From positions 44,794 to 108,793 of the forward strand of contig JAUXOA010000077.1 in the NCBI GenBank assembly GCA_030682475.1: a DNA stretch of 64,000 nt. Reading direction: 5' to 3'. Every line of letters begins with the position of its first letter. Position 1 is the first letter of the stretch. This document shows, piece after piece, positions 17,753-27,590 of this stretch. The position numbers and the translations under genes are program-made. The DNA is from Rhodoferax sp. (GTDB lineage Bacteria; Pseudomonadota; Gammaproteobacteria; Burkholderiales; Burkholderiaceae_C). The notes beneath the pieces are model-generated. The model made no database searches. It saw only the letters and a list, made by a program, of their open reading frames with translations, and had not been told where the DNA came from.

Positions 17753-18475
17753 ATGAACACGCGTATCCTGGCCGCGCTGGCCATCTTTGCCAGTTCGCTT
17801 CTTCTTGTTAGCGCCTGCGGACAATCCAGCCCGCCCGAAGCAGACGGCAAAGCACAGCCACTACCCGCCGCACCGCCAGCCCAATCTTCTCCAGCCCAAG
17901 CGGCAGCTACAGTGGCCCAAGTGCCGCCAGTTGCAGCACCGGAAGCGGCGGCACCGATTTTCGCTGCGGTCGCACCGCCAGCCGTCGCCCGACTCGCAAA
18001 ATCCGACAGGCTGGTGATTCAGGGTTTTGCCTCCCCGGTGCCTGCCGCCTGGACACCAACGCAACCGGGCAGCGCCATGCGCGTTGCCCAGTTTGCCTTG
18101 CCACCTGCTGGCGGCGCTGAGGCTGGCGAACTTGTTGCATTTTTCTTCCCGAAAGGGCAAGGCGGCAGTCATGACGCGAACATCGAGCGCTGGGCCTCGC
18201 AATTTGCCACTGCCGACGGCAAGCCGGTGGCACCAAAAATCAGCACCAGCAAAGGTGGCGACATCGAGGTCACCCTGGTGGAGCTACAGGGAAGCTATGC
18301 GCGCGGTGTGGGCATGGGACCGACTGGTGATGTCAAGCCGGATCAAACGCTCATGACGGCACTGGTGGAGACATCGATTGGCCGTATCACCTTGCAGATG
18401 TATGGCCCGAGCAAAACCATATCGCCCCAACGCGACAATTTCATCAAGCTCGCCAAAGGCTTCCGCCCGGCTTAA
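17753..18475 (+). CDS. Hypothetical proline/alanine-rich lipoprotein
   Basis: 240 residues from ATG 17753; an in-frame ATG ten codons earlier is possible but would spoil the signal peptide. The lipobox LLLVSAC marks a lipoprotein. Residues about 25-80 are low-complexity Ala/Pro/Gln. The folded part (about 85-240) contains GFASPVPAAWTPTQPGS and ends LAKGFRPA, resembling small periplasmic proteins described as hypothetical in other genomes. It follows ccmI by 66 bases and is the last gene before the strand switch. No function is assigned. Confidence 0.7.
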   Translation: MNTRILAALAIFASSLLLVSACGQSSPPEADGKAQPLPAAPPAQSSPAQAAATVAQVPPVAAPEAAAPIFAAVAPPAVARLAKSDRLVIQGFASPVPAAWTPTQPGSAMRVAQFALPPAGGAEAGELVAFFFPKGQGGSHDANIERWASQFATADGKPVAPKISTSKGGDIEVTLVELQGSYARGVGMGPTGDVKPDQTLMTALVETSIGRITLQMYGPSKTISPQRDNFIKLAKGFRPA

Positions 18476-18533
18476 TTGCCATTGCAGCCCTACCATGCCC
18501 AAGCTGGTGACGCACCTGCTATAGGGCTGTTCG

Positions 18534-19685
18534 TCAAGTCGGGTAAGTGCCCGGCAGCAAAATGCCTTTCTCTACCGTATTGATGTTGGTGTGGCCGCAA
18601 AACGCCATCGTGATGTCCAGTTCCTTGTGGATGATCTGCAGTGCCTTGGTGACGCCGGCCTCGCCCATGGCGCCCAGGCCATAGACCACGGCGCGGCCGA
18701 TCATCGTGCCCTTGGCACCCAGCGCCCAGGCCTTGAGCACGTCTTGCCCGGACCGGATGCCGCCGTCCATCCAGACCTCGATCTGCGAACCCACAGCCTC
18801 GACGATGGCGGGCAGCGCAGCGATGCTGGAAGGGGCGCCATCGAGCTGGCGCCCGCCGTGGTTGCTGACGATCATGGCATCGGCCCCGCTGGCCACCGCC
18901 AGGCGGGCGTCTTCGACGTCCATAATGCCTTTGAGGATGAGCTTGCCGCCCCACAGCTTGCGCACCCATTCGACATCGGCCCACGACAGTCGCGGGTCGA
19001 ACTGCTCGTTGGTCCATGAGGCCAGCGAACTCATGTTGGTCACCTCTTCGACATGGCCCACCAGGTTGCGGAAGGTGTGTCGGCGCGTGCCCAGCATGCC
19101 CAGGCACCAGCGTGGTTTGGTCATCAGGTTGACGATGTTGGACAGGGTCGGCTTGGGCGGCGCGGTGAGTCCATTCTTCAGGTCCTTGTGGCGCTGCCCG
19201 ATCACCTGCAGGTCGAGTGTCAGCATCAGGGCGCTGCAGCGGGCGGCGCGCGCGCGTTCGATCATGCGCGCCATCGCCTTGCGGTCGCGCATCATGTAGA
19301 GCTGGAACCAGAACGGTGCCGTCGTGTTCTCGGCGATGTCTTCAATCGAGCAGATGCTCATCGTGGACAGCGTGAACGGGATGCCGAACTTTTCGGCCGC
19401 CCTGGCCGCGTGGATCTCGCCGTCGGCGTGCTGCATGCCGGTCAGGCCGACCGGGGCGATGGCTACCGGCATCTTCACGTCCAAACCCACCATTTGGGTA
19501 GCGGTACTGCGGTTTTCCATGTTCACGGCCACGCGCTGGCGCAACTTGATTCTCTGGAAATCGTCCGAATTGGCGCGGTAGGTACTTTCGGTCCACGAGC
19601 CGGAGTCGGCGTAGTCGTAGAACATGCGGGGTACACGCTTCTTGGCCAGAACGCGCAGGTCTTCGATGTTGGTGATCACGGGCAT
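18534..19685 (-). CDS. lldD: L-lactate dehydrogenase / alpha-hydroxy-acid oxidase, FMN-dependent
   Basis: 383 residues from the ATG at 19685. It begins VITNIEDLRVLAKKRVPRMF, as in LldD. FMN-barrel motifs are present: YADSGSWTE, APVGLTGMQH, FQLYMMRD and the catalytic histidine in IVSNHGGRQLDGAPS. The enzyme oxidises L-lactate or a related hydroxy acid and passes electrons to quinone or cytochrome. It points toward the redox locus but is on the other strand and followed by dispersed repeats, so it probably belongs to the native chromosome. Upstream lies a repeat block (19696-19835), not a recognisable regulator gene. Confidence 0.92.
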   Translation of the reverse strand: MPVITNIEDLRVLAKKRVPRMFYDYADSGSWTESTYRANSDDFQRIKLRQRVAVNMENRSTATQMVGLDVKMPVAIAPVGLTGMQHADGEIHAARAAEKFGIPFTLSTMSICSIEDIAENTTAPFWFQLYMMRDRKAMARMIERARAARCSALMLTLDLQVIGQRHKDLKNGLTAPPKPTLSNIVNLMTKPRWCLGMLGTRRHTFRNLVGHVEEVTNMSSLASWTNEQFDPRLSWADVEWVRKLWGGKLILKGIMDVEDARLAVASGADAMIVSNHGGRQLDGAPSSIAALPAIVEAVGSQIEVWMDGGIRSGQDVLKAWALGAKGTMIGRAVVYGLGAMGEAGVTKALQIIHKELDITMAFCGHTNINTVEKGILLPGTYPT

Positions 19686-19695
19686 GGAGGTCCTA

Positions 19696-19835
19696 AATAG
19701 TTGGGGACAGAGCTGGCTCGCCTTGAATTGTTGGGGACAGAGCTTGTTCACTTCCCCGAAATCGGCACGGGCCGATTTCGCATGTAACTGCGGTCTGTCC
19801 CGCAAGCCTTCAGGAAACGGTCTGTACCGCAAATT
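19696..19835. repeat. Dispersed repeat block, family A (two inward-facing motif pairs)
   Basis: TTGGGGACAGAGC occurs at 19701-19713 and again at 19731-19743. Inverted-type partners GGTCTGTCCCGCAA (about 19792-19805) and GGTCTGTACCGCAA (about 19819-19832) close the block. A local hairpin GAAATCGGCACGGGCCGATTTC lies at about 19758-19779. The same motifs recur at 32480-32582 and 57219-57266, so this is a genome repeat family. No open reading frame is plausible. Confidence 0.85.
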
Positions 19836-19949
19836 TTAATCATTTGTCTGCGTGGTAAGGGCTACCCGCTGTGGGTGCTTGAAATTATTTCGGATTAGCG
19901 TCTGCTGGGCGGCGGCTTAACGGATTGATGCGGAATCGCTTACACTGCG

Positions 19950-20045
19950 ACCTGCCCGGGGTGCGCTGTGGATGCGCTGAGATGGTCGACCAAACCCGCG
20001 AACTTGATCCGGTTCATGCCGGCGTAAGAAGAGCCAGGCTGCAGT
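19950..20045 (+). promoter_or_regulatory. TPP riboswitch (THI element) upstream of thiC
   Basis: The conserved THI-box elements are present in order: CCCGGGGTGC, GCTGAGATGG, ACCC, and GAACTTGATCCGGTTCATGC with GGCGTAAGAAGAGCC. It sits about 120 bases before the thiC start. Binding of thiamine pyrophosphate should switch thiC off. The rest of the 478-base gap between lldD and thiC holds the family A repeat and no gene. Confidence 0.93.
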
Positions 20046-20115
20046 CCTATTGCCCTTTGCTCAAATTTTTGGGGTTTCTTGGGCACCGCGCCGTCCTCCC
20101 TGTTCGCGTGCTTGA

Positions 20116-22038
<1,923 letters not shown>

Positions 22039-22045
22039 CAAGAGC

Positions 22046-22078
22046 CATTTGTCATTCCGGCGAAGGCCGGGATCCATG
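22046..22078. repeat. Short palindromic repeat (ATTCCGGC..GGCCGGGATCC type)
   Basis: Directly after the thiC stop, TTGTCATTCCGGCGAAGG and CCGGGATCCATGAATC form the common intergenic palindrome type seen in many proteobacteria. It may act in mRNA 3' end stability. Only one copy was noticed here. Confidence 0.5.
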
Positions 22079-22080
22079 AA

Positions 22081-22631
22081 TCATGGCGCTGAGCAAAGCG
22101 CTTGCAACGCAAGCACGGTGCGCCAGTTTCTCGTGGTGGCCGGGACGCCGAGCGCACGCTCGAAAAAGCTGTTATTCAATTTCGTTTTGCCGTACCCGTG
22201 CGGACAGTGCAGCAGAACCGCGCTCCCAACGAACACCGCGCGTTCACCAGCGGCAGCGGGAAGTTTCAGCGTCTGGAAAATAGCCGGAGCAACCGGCTGG
22301 AAGAGAAAGGTGCAGTGAAACAGCTTCTCTTCGCCGCCGGTCTGCGGCCAGAACGGATTCGAGTTGGCGATTCGATCCAATCCAGCTCTTTTGCCGATAG
22401 CACCAGAACTGGAACCTCATGCCCGAAATCCTGCTCGATCCTGGTCTTGATGCTTGCGGCAAGCGTGGCCTCATCGGATGGGTCAGTACGGAAAACGATA
22501 TTCCCGCCCTGCAAATAGGTTTGAACGTCCCGAAATCCCAAGCCTGAAATGCTGTTTTGCAACGCAGGCATGCGGATGGAATTCTTCCCAGAGACATTGA
22601 TGCCACGCAGAAGTGCAACGTAGGTTGTCAT
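22081..22631 (-). pseudogene. DUF1697 family gene, frameshifted
   Basis: From ATG 22631 the protein starts TTYVALLRGINVSGKNSI, the DUF1697 hallmark, and runs with FRDVQTYLQGGNIVF. It reaches KELDWIESPTRI near 22375. The true continuation, ANSNPFWPQTGGEEKL through LPAAAGERAVFVGSAV and NSFFERALGVPATTRNWRTV, is in another frame and ends at 22081. Joined, they give about 182 residues, the normal size. One indel near 22370-22390 therefore breaks the gene; a sequencing error cannot be excluded. DUF1697 proteins have no established function. Confidence 0.85.
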
Positions 22632-22667
22632 GGGCATAGCGATTGGAATTTGACCCAAATTTCCCGA

Positions 22668-23459
22668 TTAACCCCTTGCGTATGCAAGGATGGCGCGCTG
22701 GACTGGCAAGAGAAGTTCTTTCTGCTGATAGCCCACGAAGCCAGAATATGACGTGGGATCGATGGCAAGCTCCTTGCCGATAGAGAACGGTGGTGTGGGT
22801 AACAGGCGGGGATTTCCCAAGCGTGCCAGATGCTCGGAGGTGAGCGACCAAGATGAATCTGCGAAGTCGGAAGGCCATCCGTCGGTGACCAGAACGTCGA
22901 CTTCGACATCCGGGGCGTCTCGATAGGCAACGTGATCCCCGGATACATGAAAACTGGAATCGCAAAGGTGGTAGAGGTTAAACCCGAGTACGGCCGCGAG
23001 TTCGTACCACGACTTGAAAACGTTTGTGGTCGGACCCCAAAGGCCGATTCTCATACGCTCGATTGGACCCATGGCGGACTGAATGTAGTAGGCGTCCGTA
23101 AGAACCTCACACGGATGCCCGTCCTGGGACATGGCATTGATGACAGGCCGCTTCGATGTTGAAGCAAACTCAGCGAGGCGCTGATGGTTAGATTCGCGAA
23201 CGACATACATCGCATAGAAAGGATCGAGGTAGCTTGCCAGGTCGCAAGTGCGTTCGCCGGTTTTCAGAAGGTTGGGCAATTCGGTGTACGACAAGCCAAG
23301 ATCGCGGAAGGCTTGTATGAATGTCGTACGAGTGCGTATCCCGTTTCCCTCAAATGACCACCCCACGGTCCCATGCATTGTTTGGGGCGTTTCACTTGCG
23401 AGCCTCCAGATTGTCCGAATGTCGGATGGCGTGAGATCGACGATGTTGATCAGGTTCAT
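22668..23459 (-). CDS. Carbamoyltransferase-fold protein (ornithine/aspartate carbamoyltransferase-like), short
   Basis: 263 residues, shorter than the 305-340 of true OTCases. A carbamoyl-phosphate-binding-like segment reads GNGIRTRTTFIQAF instead of SxRTR. RPVINAMSQDGHPCEVLTD matches the OTCase HPxQxLxD region, and MRIGLWGPTTNVFKSW matches the central GDGxNV strand. The C-terminal HCLP motif is replaced by RLLPTPPFSIGKE. It is probably a divergent member with a different substrate, not argF. GC is visibly lower (about 55 percent by hand count) than argH next door, and the neighbour is a broken gene, which suggests transfer. Confidence 0.65.
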   Translation of the reverse strand: MNLINIVDLTPSDIRTIWRLASETPQTMHGTVGWSFEGNGIRTRTTFIQAFRDLGLSYTELPNLLKTGERTCDLASYLDPFYAMYVVRESNHQRLAEFASTSKRPVINAMSQDGHPCEVLTDAYYIQSAMGPIERMRIGLWGPTTNVFKSWYELAAVLGFNLYHLCDSSFHVSGDHVAYRDAPDVEVDVLVTDGWPSDFADSSWSLTSEHLARLGNPRLLPTPPFSIGKELAIDPTSYSGFVGYQQKELLLPVQRAILAYARG

Positions 23460-23656
23460 ATGGGGCTAACGATGTAGGCCGTACGGTCCGCGGTGTAGTC
23501 GGATACATCGCAGAATGGTTGGGGTGATCCCTGCGGTCGGCCCCTGTATGCGGTAGTTTATAAGAAATTCCGGCTTCTAGCCCCCGTGTCACCTGCACAG
23601 ACAGCTACTGAATTAATAGCAATGAACGCTGGCCGCAATGGAGAAAATCAAGCCCA

Positions 23657-25108
23657 TCAGCCCAACCGCGCTCGATGCCGCGCAATCTGCGCGCGCACCT
23701 GCTTTGGCGCCGTGCCACCCAGAATGTCCCGCGCATTGAGCGAGCCGCGTAGACTTAAGCTCTCGTACACGTCTTTCTCAATCTTCGGGTTGAACTGTTG
23801 CAAAACCTGTAATGGTAATTCCGACAAATCGACCTGGTGCGAGATGGCGGCTTTCACCGCGTGGGCGACGGTCTCGTGGGCATCGCGGAACGGCAGGCCG
23901 CGTCTGACCAGGTAGTCCGCCAGATCGGTGGCGGTGGCGTAGCCTTTGAGCGCGGCGCGCTCCATCGCCTCGGGTTTGACCGTGATGCCGCCCTCCTTCA
24001 CACCCGTGTTGGGGTTGAGCTGGCCGCCGACCATTTCGGCAAAGATGCGCAGCGTGTCCTTGAGCGTATCGACCGTGTCAAACAGCGGCTCCTTGTCTTC
24101 CTGGTTGTCCTTGTTGTAGGCCAGTGGCTGGCCCTTCATCAGGGTGATCAGGCCCATCAGGTGGCCGACCACGCGGCCGGTCTTGCCGCGCGCCAGTTCC
24201 GGCACATCGGGGTTTTTCTTTTGCGGCATGATGGAGCTGCCGGTGGTGAAGCGGTCGGCTATTCTGATGAAGCCAAAGTTCTGGCTCATCCACAAAATCA
24301 GCTCTTCGCTGAAACGGCTGATGTGCACCATGCACAGCGAGGCGGCAGCGGTGAATTCGATGGCGAAATCGCGGTCGCTCACCGCGTCCAGTGAGTTCTG
24401 GCAGACACAAGGCTGGCCTTGGTCATCGACCATGCCCAGGGTTTTGGCCACGCGTTCGCGGTCCAGCGGGTAGCTGGTGCCGGCCAGGGCGGCGGCGCCC
24501 AGCGGCAGACGGTTGGTGCGCAAACGCACTTCCGCCATGCGTTCGGCGTCGCGACTGAACATTTCCACATAGGCCAGCATGTGGTGGCCGAAGCTGATGG
24601 GTTGCGCCACCTGCAAATGGGTGAAGCCCGGCAGAATCACCTCGACATTCTTCTCGGCCACCTCCAGCAGCGCAATTTGCAAATCGGTGAGTAGTCCGCT
24701 GATCAAGTCAATTTCGCCACGCAGCCACAAGCGCACGTCGGTCGCCACCTGGTCGTTGCGTGAGCGCCCGGTGTGCAGGCGTTTGCCTGCGTCACCGGCC
24801 AGTTGCGTCAGGCGCGCTTCGATGTTGAAGTGCACGTCCTCCAGATCCAGTTTCCACTCAAATTGGCCGGTGTCAATTTCCGCCGCAATCGCGTTCATGC
24901 CGCGCTGAATGGCGCTGTAATCTTCTGCAGTGATGATTTTTTGGTGGCTAAGCATCTCCGCATGGGCCAGGGAGCCGGCGATGTCGGCCTGCCACAGTCG
25001 TTTGTCAAAAAACACGCTCGAGGTGTAGCGCTTGACCAAATCGCTCATGGGCTCGGAGAATAGGGCAGACCAGGCAGTGGACTTTTTGTCGAATTGGTTG
25101 TGTGACAT
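23657..25108 (-). CDS. argH: Argininosuccinate lyase
   Basis: 483 residues from the ATG at 25108. The fumarase-family signature [12 protein letters not shown] is present, with TGRSRNDQ and the catalytic-region HTHLQ-equivalent [11 protein letters not shown]. The enzyme splits argininosuccinate into arginine and fumarate, the last step of arginine synthesis. It diverges from the kinase gene at 25194. The strand arrangement leaves about 200 bases to the carbamoyltransferase-like gene with no feature seen beyond a short AT-rich palindrome near 23600. Confidence 0.97.
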   Translation of the reverse strand: MSHNQFDKKSTAWSALFSEPMSDLVKRYTSSVFFDKRLWQADIAGSLAHAEMLSHQKIITAEDYSAIQRGMNAIAAEIDTGQFEWKLDLEDVHFNIEARLTQLAGDAGKRLHTGRSRNDQVATDVRLWLRGEIDLISGLLTDLQIALLEVAEKNVEVILPGFTHLQVAQPISFGHHMLAYVEMFSRDAERMAEVRLRTNRLPLGAAALAGTSYPLDRERVAKTLGMVDDQGQPCVCQNSLDAVSDRDFAIEFTAAASLCMVHISRFSEELILWMSQNFGFIRIADRFTTGSSIMPQKKNPDVPELARGKTGRVVGHLMGLITLMKGQPLAYNKDNQEDKEPLFDTVDTLKDTLRIFAEMVGGQLNPNTGVKEGGITVKPEAMERAALKGYATATDLADYLVRRGLPFRDAHETVAHAVKAAISHQVDLSELPLQVLQQFNPKIEKDVYESLSLRGSLNARDILGGTAPKQVRAQIARHRARLG

Positions 25109-25193
25109 GGGAATGGGCGTCGGCTTGTGAGGGTCGCGCCAAGGGTTGGGGTTTAGGATTGGGGTGGCAGTAACAGATCATCAATAATCGGGC

Positions 25194-26258
25194 ATGAATC
25201 AGGATAAGGTCCCATTTTCAATGAAAGACTCCCAAATTTTATCGGTCTTCCAGGATCTGGCTCCCGCGCCTTCTGCGCCGAGTCCAGCGCGGGTGTTGGT
25301 GTTCGACGCCTGCCATGTGGGCGTGGTGCTCAGGGCCGTCCTGTTTGTCGAGGCGGTGGTGGCTGTGGGTGCCATGTTTGGCGCGTCCACCTTCTTTGAC
25401 TGGTTCACGCGTCTGTCCTTGTTTACGGGGGGCGTCTTACCGGCGACGCTGGCGTGGCTGATAGCAGCTTGCAGTCTCAAGAAGGGGCTGGCGCGCCTGA
25501 GCACCACAGCCCAGCAGGGGGCTGGTGTGGGTCTGGGTGCCTTGGCCGGTCTTTATGGTTGTGGCGTGCTGTCCATGGTGGGCTTGCTGGAGCCGGCGCC
25601 CTGGCTGGCCAGCGCCTTCAGCGGTGCCCTGTTGTCAGCGGCGTTGGTGGCTGCGCTGGTGTGGCGGTCCCGGGGCAAAACGCCTGCCGCCACGGCGGCT
25701 CGTTTGAGTGAATTGCAGTCCCGCATCCGCCCGCATTTTTTGTTCAATACGCTCAACAGTGCCATTGCGCTGGTACGCGCCGAGCCCGCGAAGGCCGAGC
25801 TGCTTTTGGAAGATTTGAGCGATTTGTTTCGCCATGCACTGATGGAACAGGGCGAGTTTGTCACCCTGGCCGATGAAATTGCCCTGGCTCAGCGTTATCT
25901 GGCCATTGAGCAGGTGCGTTTTGGTGATCGGCTCCAGGTGGAGTGGGCTCTGGACGCGCAAGCGTCTGCGGCCAAATTGCCGCCCTTGCTGTTGCAGCCC
26001 CTGGTGGAAAACGCGGTCAGGCACGGCGTGGAGCCCAGTCCCGATGGCGCGCAAATCCGGATATCCACGCAACGGCGTGGCTCCACGGTCGTCATCAAGA
26101 TCACCAACACCGTGCCTGCCGGTCATGGCGAGCGCGGCAACGGGCTGGCGCTGGACAATGTGCGTGATCGGCTGAACCTGCTGCACGATGTGCAGGGCCA
26201 GTTCCAGAGCGCTCTCAAGGACGGGGTCTTTCAAGTCCGGATCGAGGTGCCGGCATGA
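25194..26258 (+). CDS. AlgZ/LytS-type sensor histidine kinase
   Basis: 354 residues. About four transmembrane helices (residues 45-165) precede a His_kinase domain with the acceptor motif RPHFLFNTLNSA, then an HATPase with PLLLQPLVENAVRHG and ERGNGLALDNVRDRL. This layout is that of AlgZ/FimS. A later ATG at 25221 is also a possible start. It is followed by the cognate LytTR regulator 16 bases downstream, and is divergent from argH, the usual place in this family of bacteria. Confidence 0.92.
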   Translation: MNQDKVPFSMKDSQILSVFQDLAPAPSAPSPARVLVFDACHVGVVLRAVLFVEAVVAVGAMFGASTFFDWFTRLSLFTGGVLPATLAWLIAACSLKKGLARLSTTAQQGAGVGLGALAGLYGCGVLSMVGLLEPAPWLASAFSGALLSAALVAALVWRSRGKTPAATAARLSELQSRIRPHFLFNTLNSAIALVRAEPAKAELLLEDLSDLFRHALMEQGEFVTLADEIALAQRYLAIEQVRFGDRLQVEWALDAQASAAKLPPLLLQPLVENAVRHGVEPSPDGAQIRISTQRRGSTVVIKITNTVPAGHGERGNGLALDNVRDRLNLLHDVQGQFQSALKDGVFQVRIEVPA

Positions 26259-26274
26259 ACGCCAGGGAGTTGCC

Positions 26275-27015
26275 ATGCGTCTGAAGGTGCTGATCGTCGA
26301 CGATGAAGCGCTGGCGCGCGCGCGCCTGCGAACCCTGCTGGGGGATTGCACCGCGCCGGCTGCCAGCGTGGCGGCAGAGGCCGCCAACGCGACGCAGGCG
26401 GTCGAGTGGCTGCAGCGCCAAAAAGCCGATGTGGCGCTGATTGATATTCACATGCCCGGCGCAGACGGCTTGACCCTGGCGCAGACCCTGCGCACACTGC
26501 CCAGTCCGCCCGCTGTGGTGTTCGTGACGGCCTATGCCGAACACGCGGTGCGAGCGTTCGAGTTGGAAGCGGTGGACTATCTGACCAAGCCGGTACGGCT
26601 CGAACGTTTGCAAGCGGCGCTACAAAAAGTAGAACGATTAATGCAATCGAGTCGGGGGCTGGAGTCCGATTTACCTGAGGAAGTGTTGATCATTCAGGAT
26701 CGTGGTCGGACCGAGCGGGTGCCCCTGTCACAAGTCTTGTACCTCAAGGCCGAGCTCAAATACATCACCGTGCGCACCGCCGCCAAGAGCTACATCCTGG
26801 AGGGTTCCTTGAGTGAGTTGGAGGAAAAGTACCCAACTCGGTTCATGCGCATCCACCGCAATGCCCTGGTTGCCAGGCACGCGGTGCGGGCGCTGGAAAA
26901 ACACCACGATCCGCAAGAGGGCGAAGGCTGGGCGGTGCGACTCAACAGTCTTGATGAATTGCTGTTGGTGTCGCGTCGGCAATTGGCGGCGGTGCGGGAA
27001 CTGGTGGCGGGATAA
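26275..27015 (+). CDS. AlgR-type LytTR response regulator
   Basis: 246 residues from ATG 26275. The receiver domain has Asp57 in ALIDIHMPG and the Lys motif YLTKPVR. The C-terminal LytTR DNA-binding domain (about 145-240) shows YLKAELKYITVRT, LEEKYPTRFMRIHRNALV and WAVRLN. It pairs with the kinase immediately upstream. Its targets cannot be read from the window. Confidence 0.93.
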   Translation: MRLKVLIVDDEALARARLRTLLGDCTAPAASVAAEAANATQAVEWLQRQKADVALIDIHMPGADGLTLAQTLRTLPSPPAVVFVTAYAEHAVRAFELEAVDYLTKPVRLERLQAALQKVERLMQSSRGLESDLPEEVLIIQDRGRTERVPLSQVLYLKAELKYITVRTAAKSYILEGSLSELEEKYPTRFMRIHRNALVARHAVRALEKHHDPQEGEGWAVRLNSLDELLLVSRRQLAAVRELVAG

Positions 27016-27070
27016 ACCGGGCGTTATAAATTTATTTAAATTTAGCTGTTTGCGCTTTTCCAATGGAGAC

Positions 27071-27545
27071 TTGGTTTGTTTCCCCCACTCACTCCCCCCC
27101 GCCCCTCTCCCGCCCCGCCGGGCGGAAGAGGGGAGCCTGGATTTTGCTTCTGGTTTCTGGCAACGCTTCTACAACGCGAAGGGCGCCACTGCTCCCGCGC
27201 GGCAAGACTTCAGGCCAGCGGTCGTAGCAATCTTGACCAGTCTTGCGCATCAGCCGCCCAGCGTCTGCGACGGCTGAGTACGAAGCCGACGCTCGCTAGT
27301 TTTGTCCCCCTCCCCGGCCGTCGCAGACGCCGGGCAGCGAACGTACCTAATCATCAAAAACACCCCTACGACCGGCTCCCTGCGATCTTGCCCATCAAAA
27401 ACAGTCGCGACTGCTCCCTGTAATTCCGTTGTCGGCGCGCGCGGTCAAATGAGACTCCCCCTTTCCACCCCGGCGGGGGTGGAAAGGGGGCTGGGGGGAT
27501 AGGGGGGGAACTCTCCGGGGGGAGTGAGTGGGGGAAACAAACCAA
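27071..27545. mobile_element. Non-coding element with 29-bp perfect terminal inverted repeats (MITE-like)
   Basis: The ends at 27071-27099 and 27517-27545 are perfect inverted copies over 29 bases, beginning TTGGTTTGTTTCCCCCACTC. Inside are further inverted pairs: a hairpin of CCTCTCCCGCC with GGCGGAAGAGG near 27103-27135, GCGTCTGCGACGG (about 27261) with CCGTCGCAGACGC (about 27318), and CCCCCTTTCCACC with GGTGGAAAGGGGG near 27457-27490. No plausible gene is inside. It fills the 575-base gap between the response regulator and ppc. Whether it moves is inferred only from structure. Confidence 0.6.
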
Positions 27546-27590
27546 ACCAAATCAAAGTAAAAAGAAGCAAGTCTCCCAACCCAAAAAATC

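Noticed and set aside
16220..17824. 534-codon open frame on the minus strand opposite ccmH/ccmI
   Set aside because: It is antisense to well-supported ccm genes, its translation has no recognisable domain and it arises from high-GC codon bias.
18485..18530. Possible terminator between the lipoprotein gene and lldD
   Set aside because: The 8-bp stem CAGCCCTA/TAGGGCTG has a loop of about 29 bases and no T-tract.
19696..19835. Possible CRISPR array from repeated TTGGGGACAGAGC
   Set aside because: Only two copies with unequal context plus inverted partners, no regular spacers and no cas genes.
22668..23459. Naming the carbamoyltransferase-like gene argF
   Set aside because: It is too short and lacks the SxRTR and HCLP motifs in normal form.
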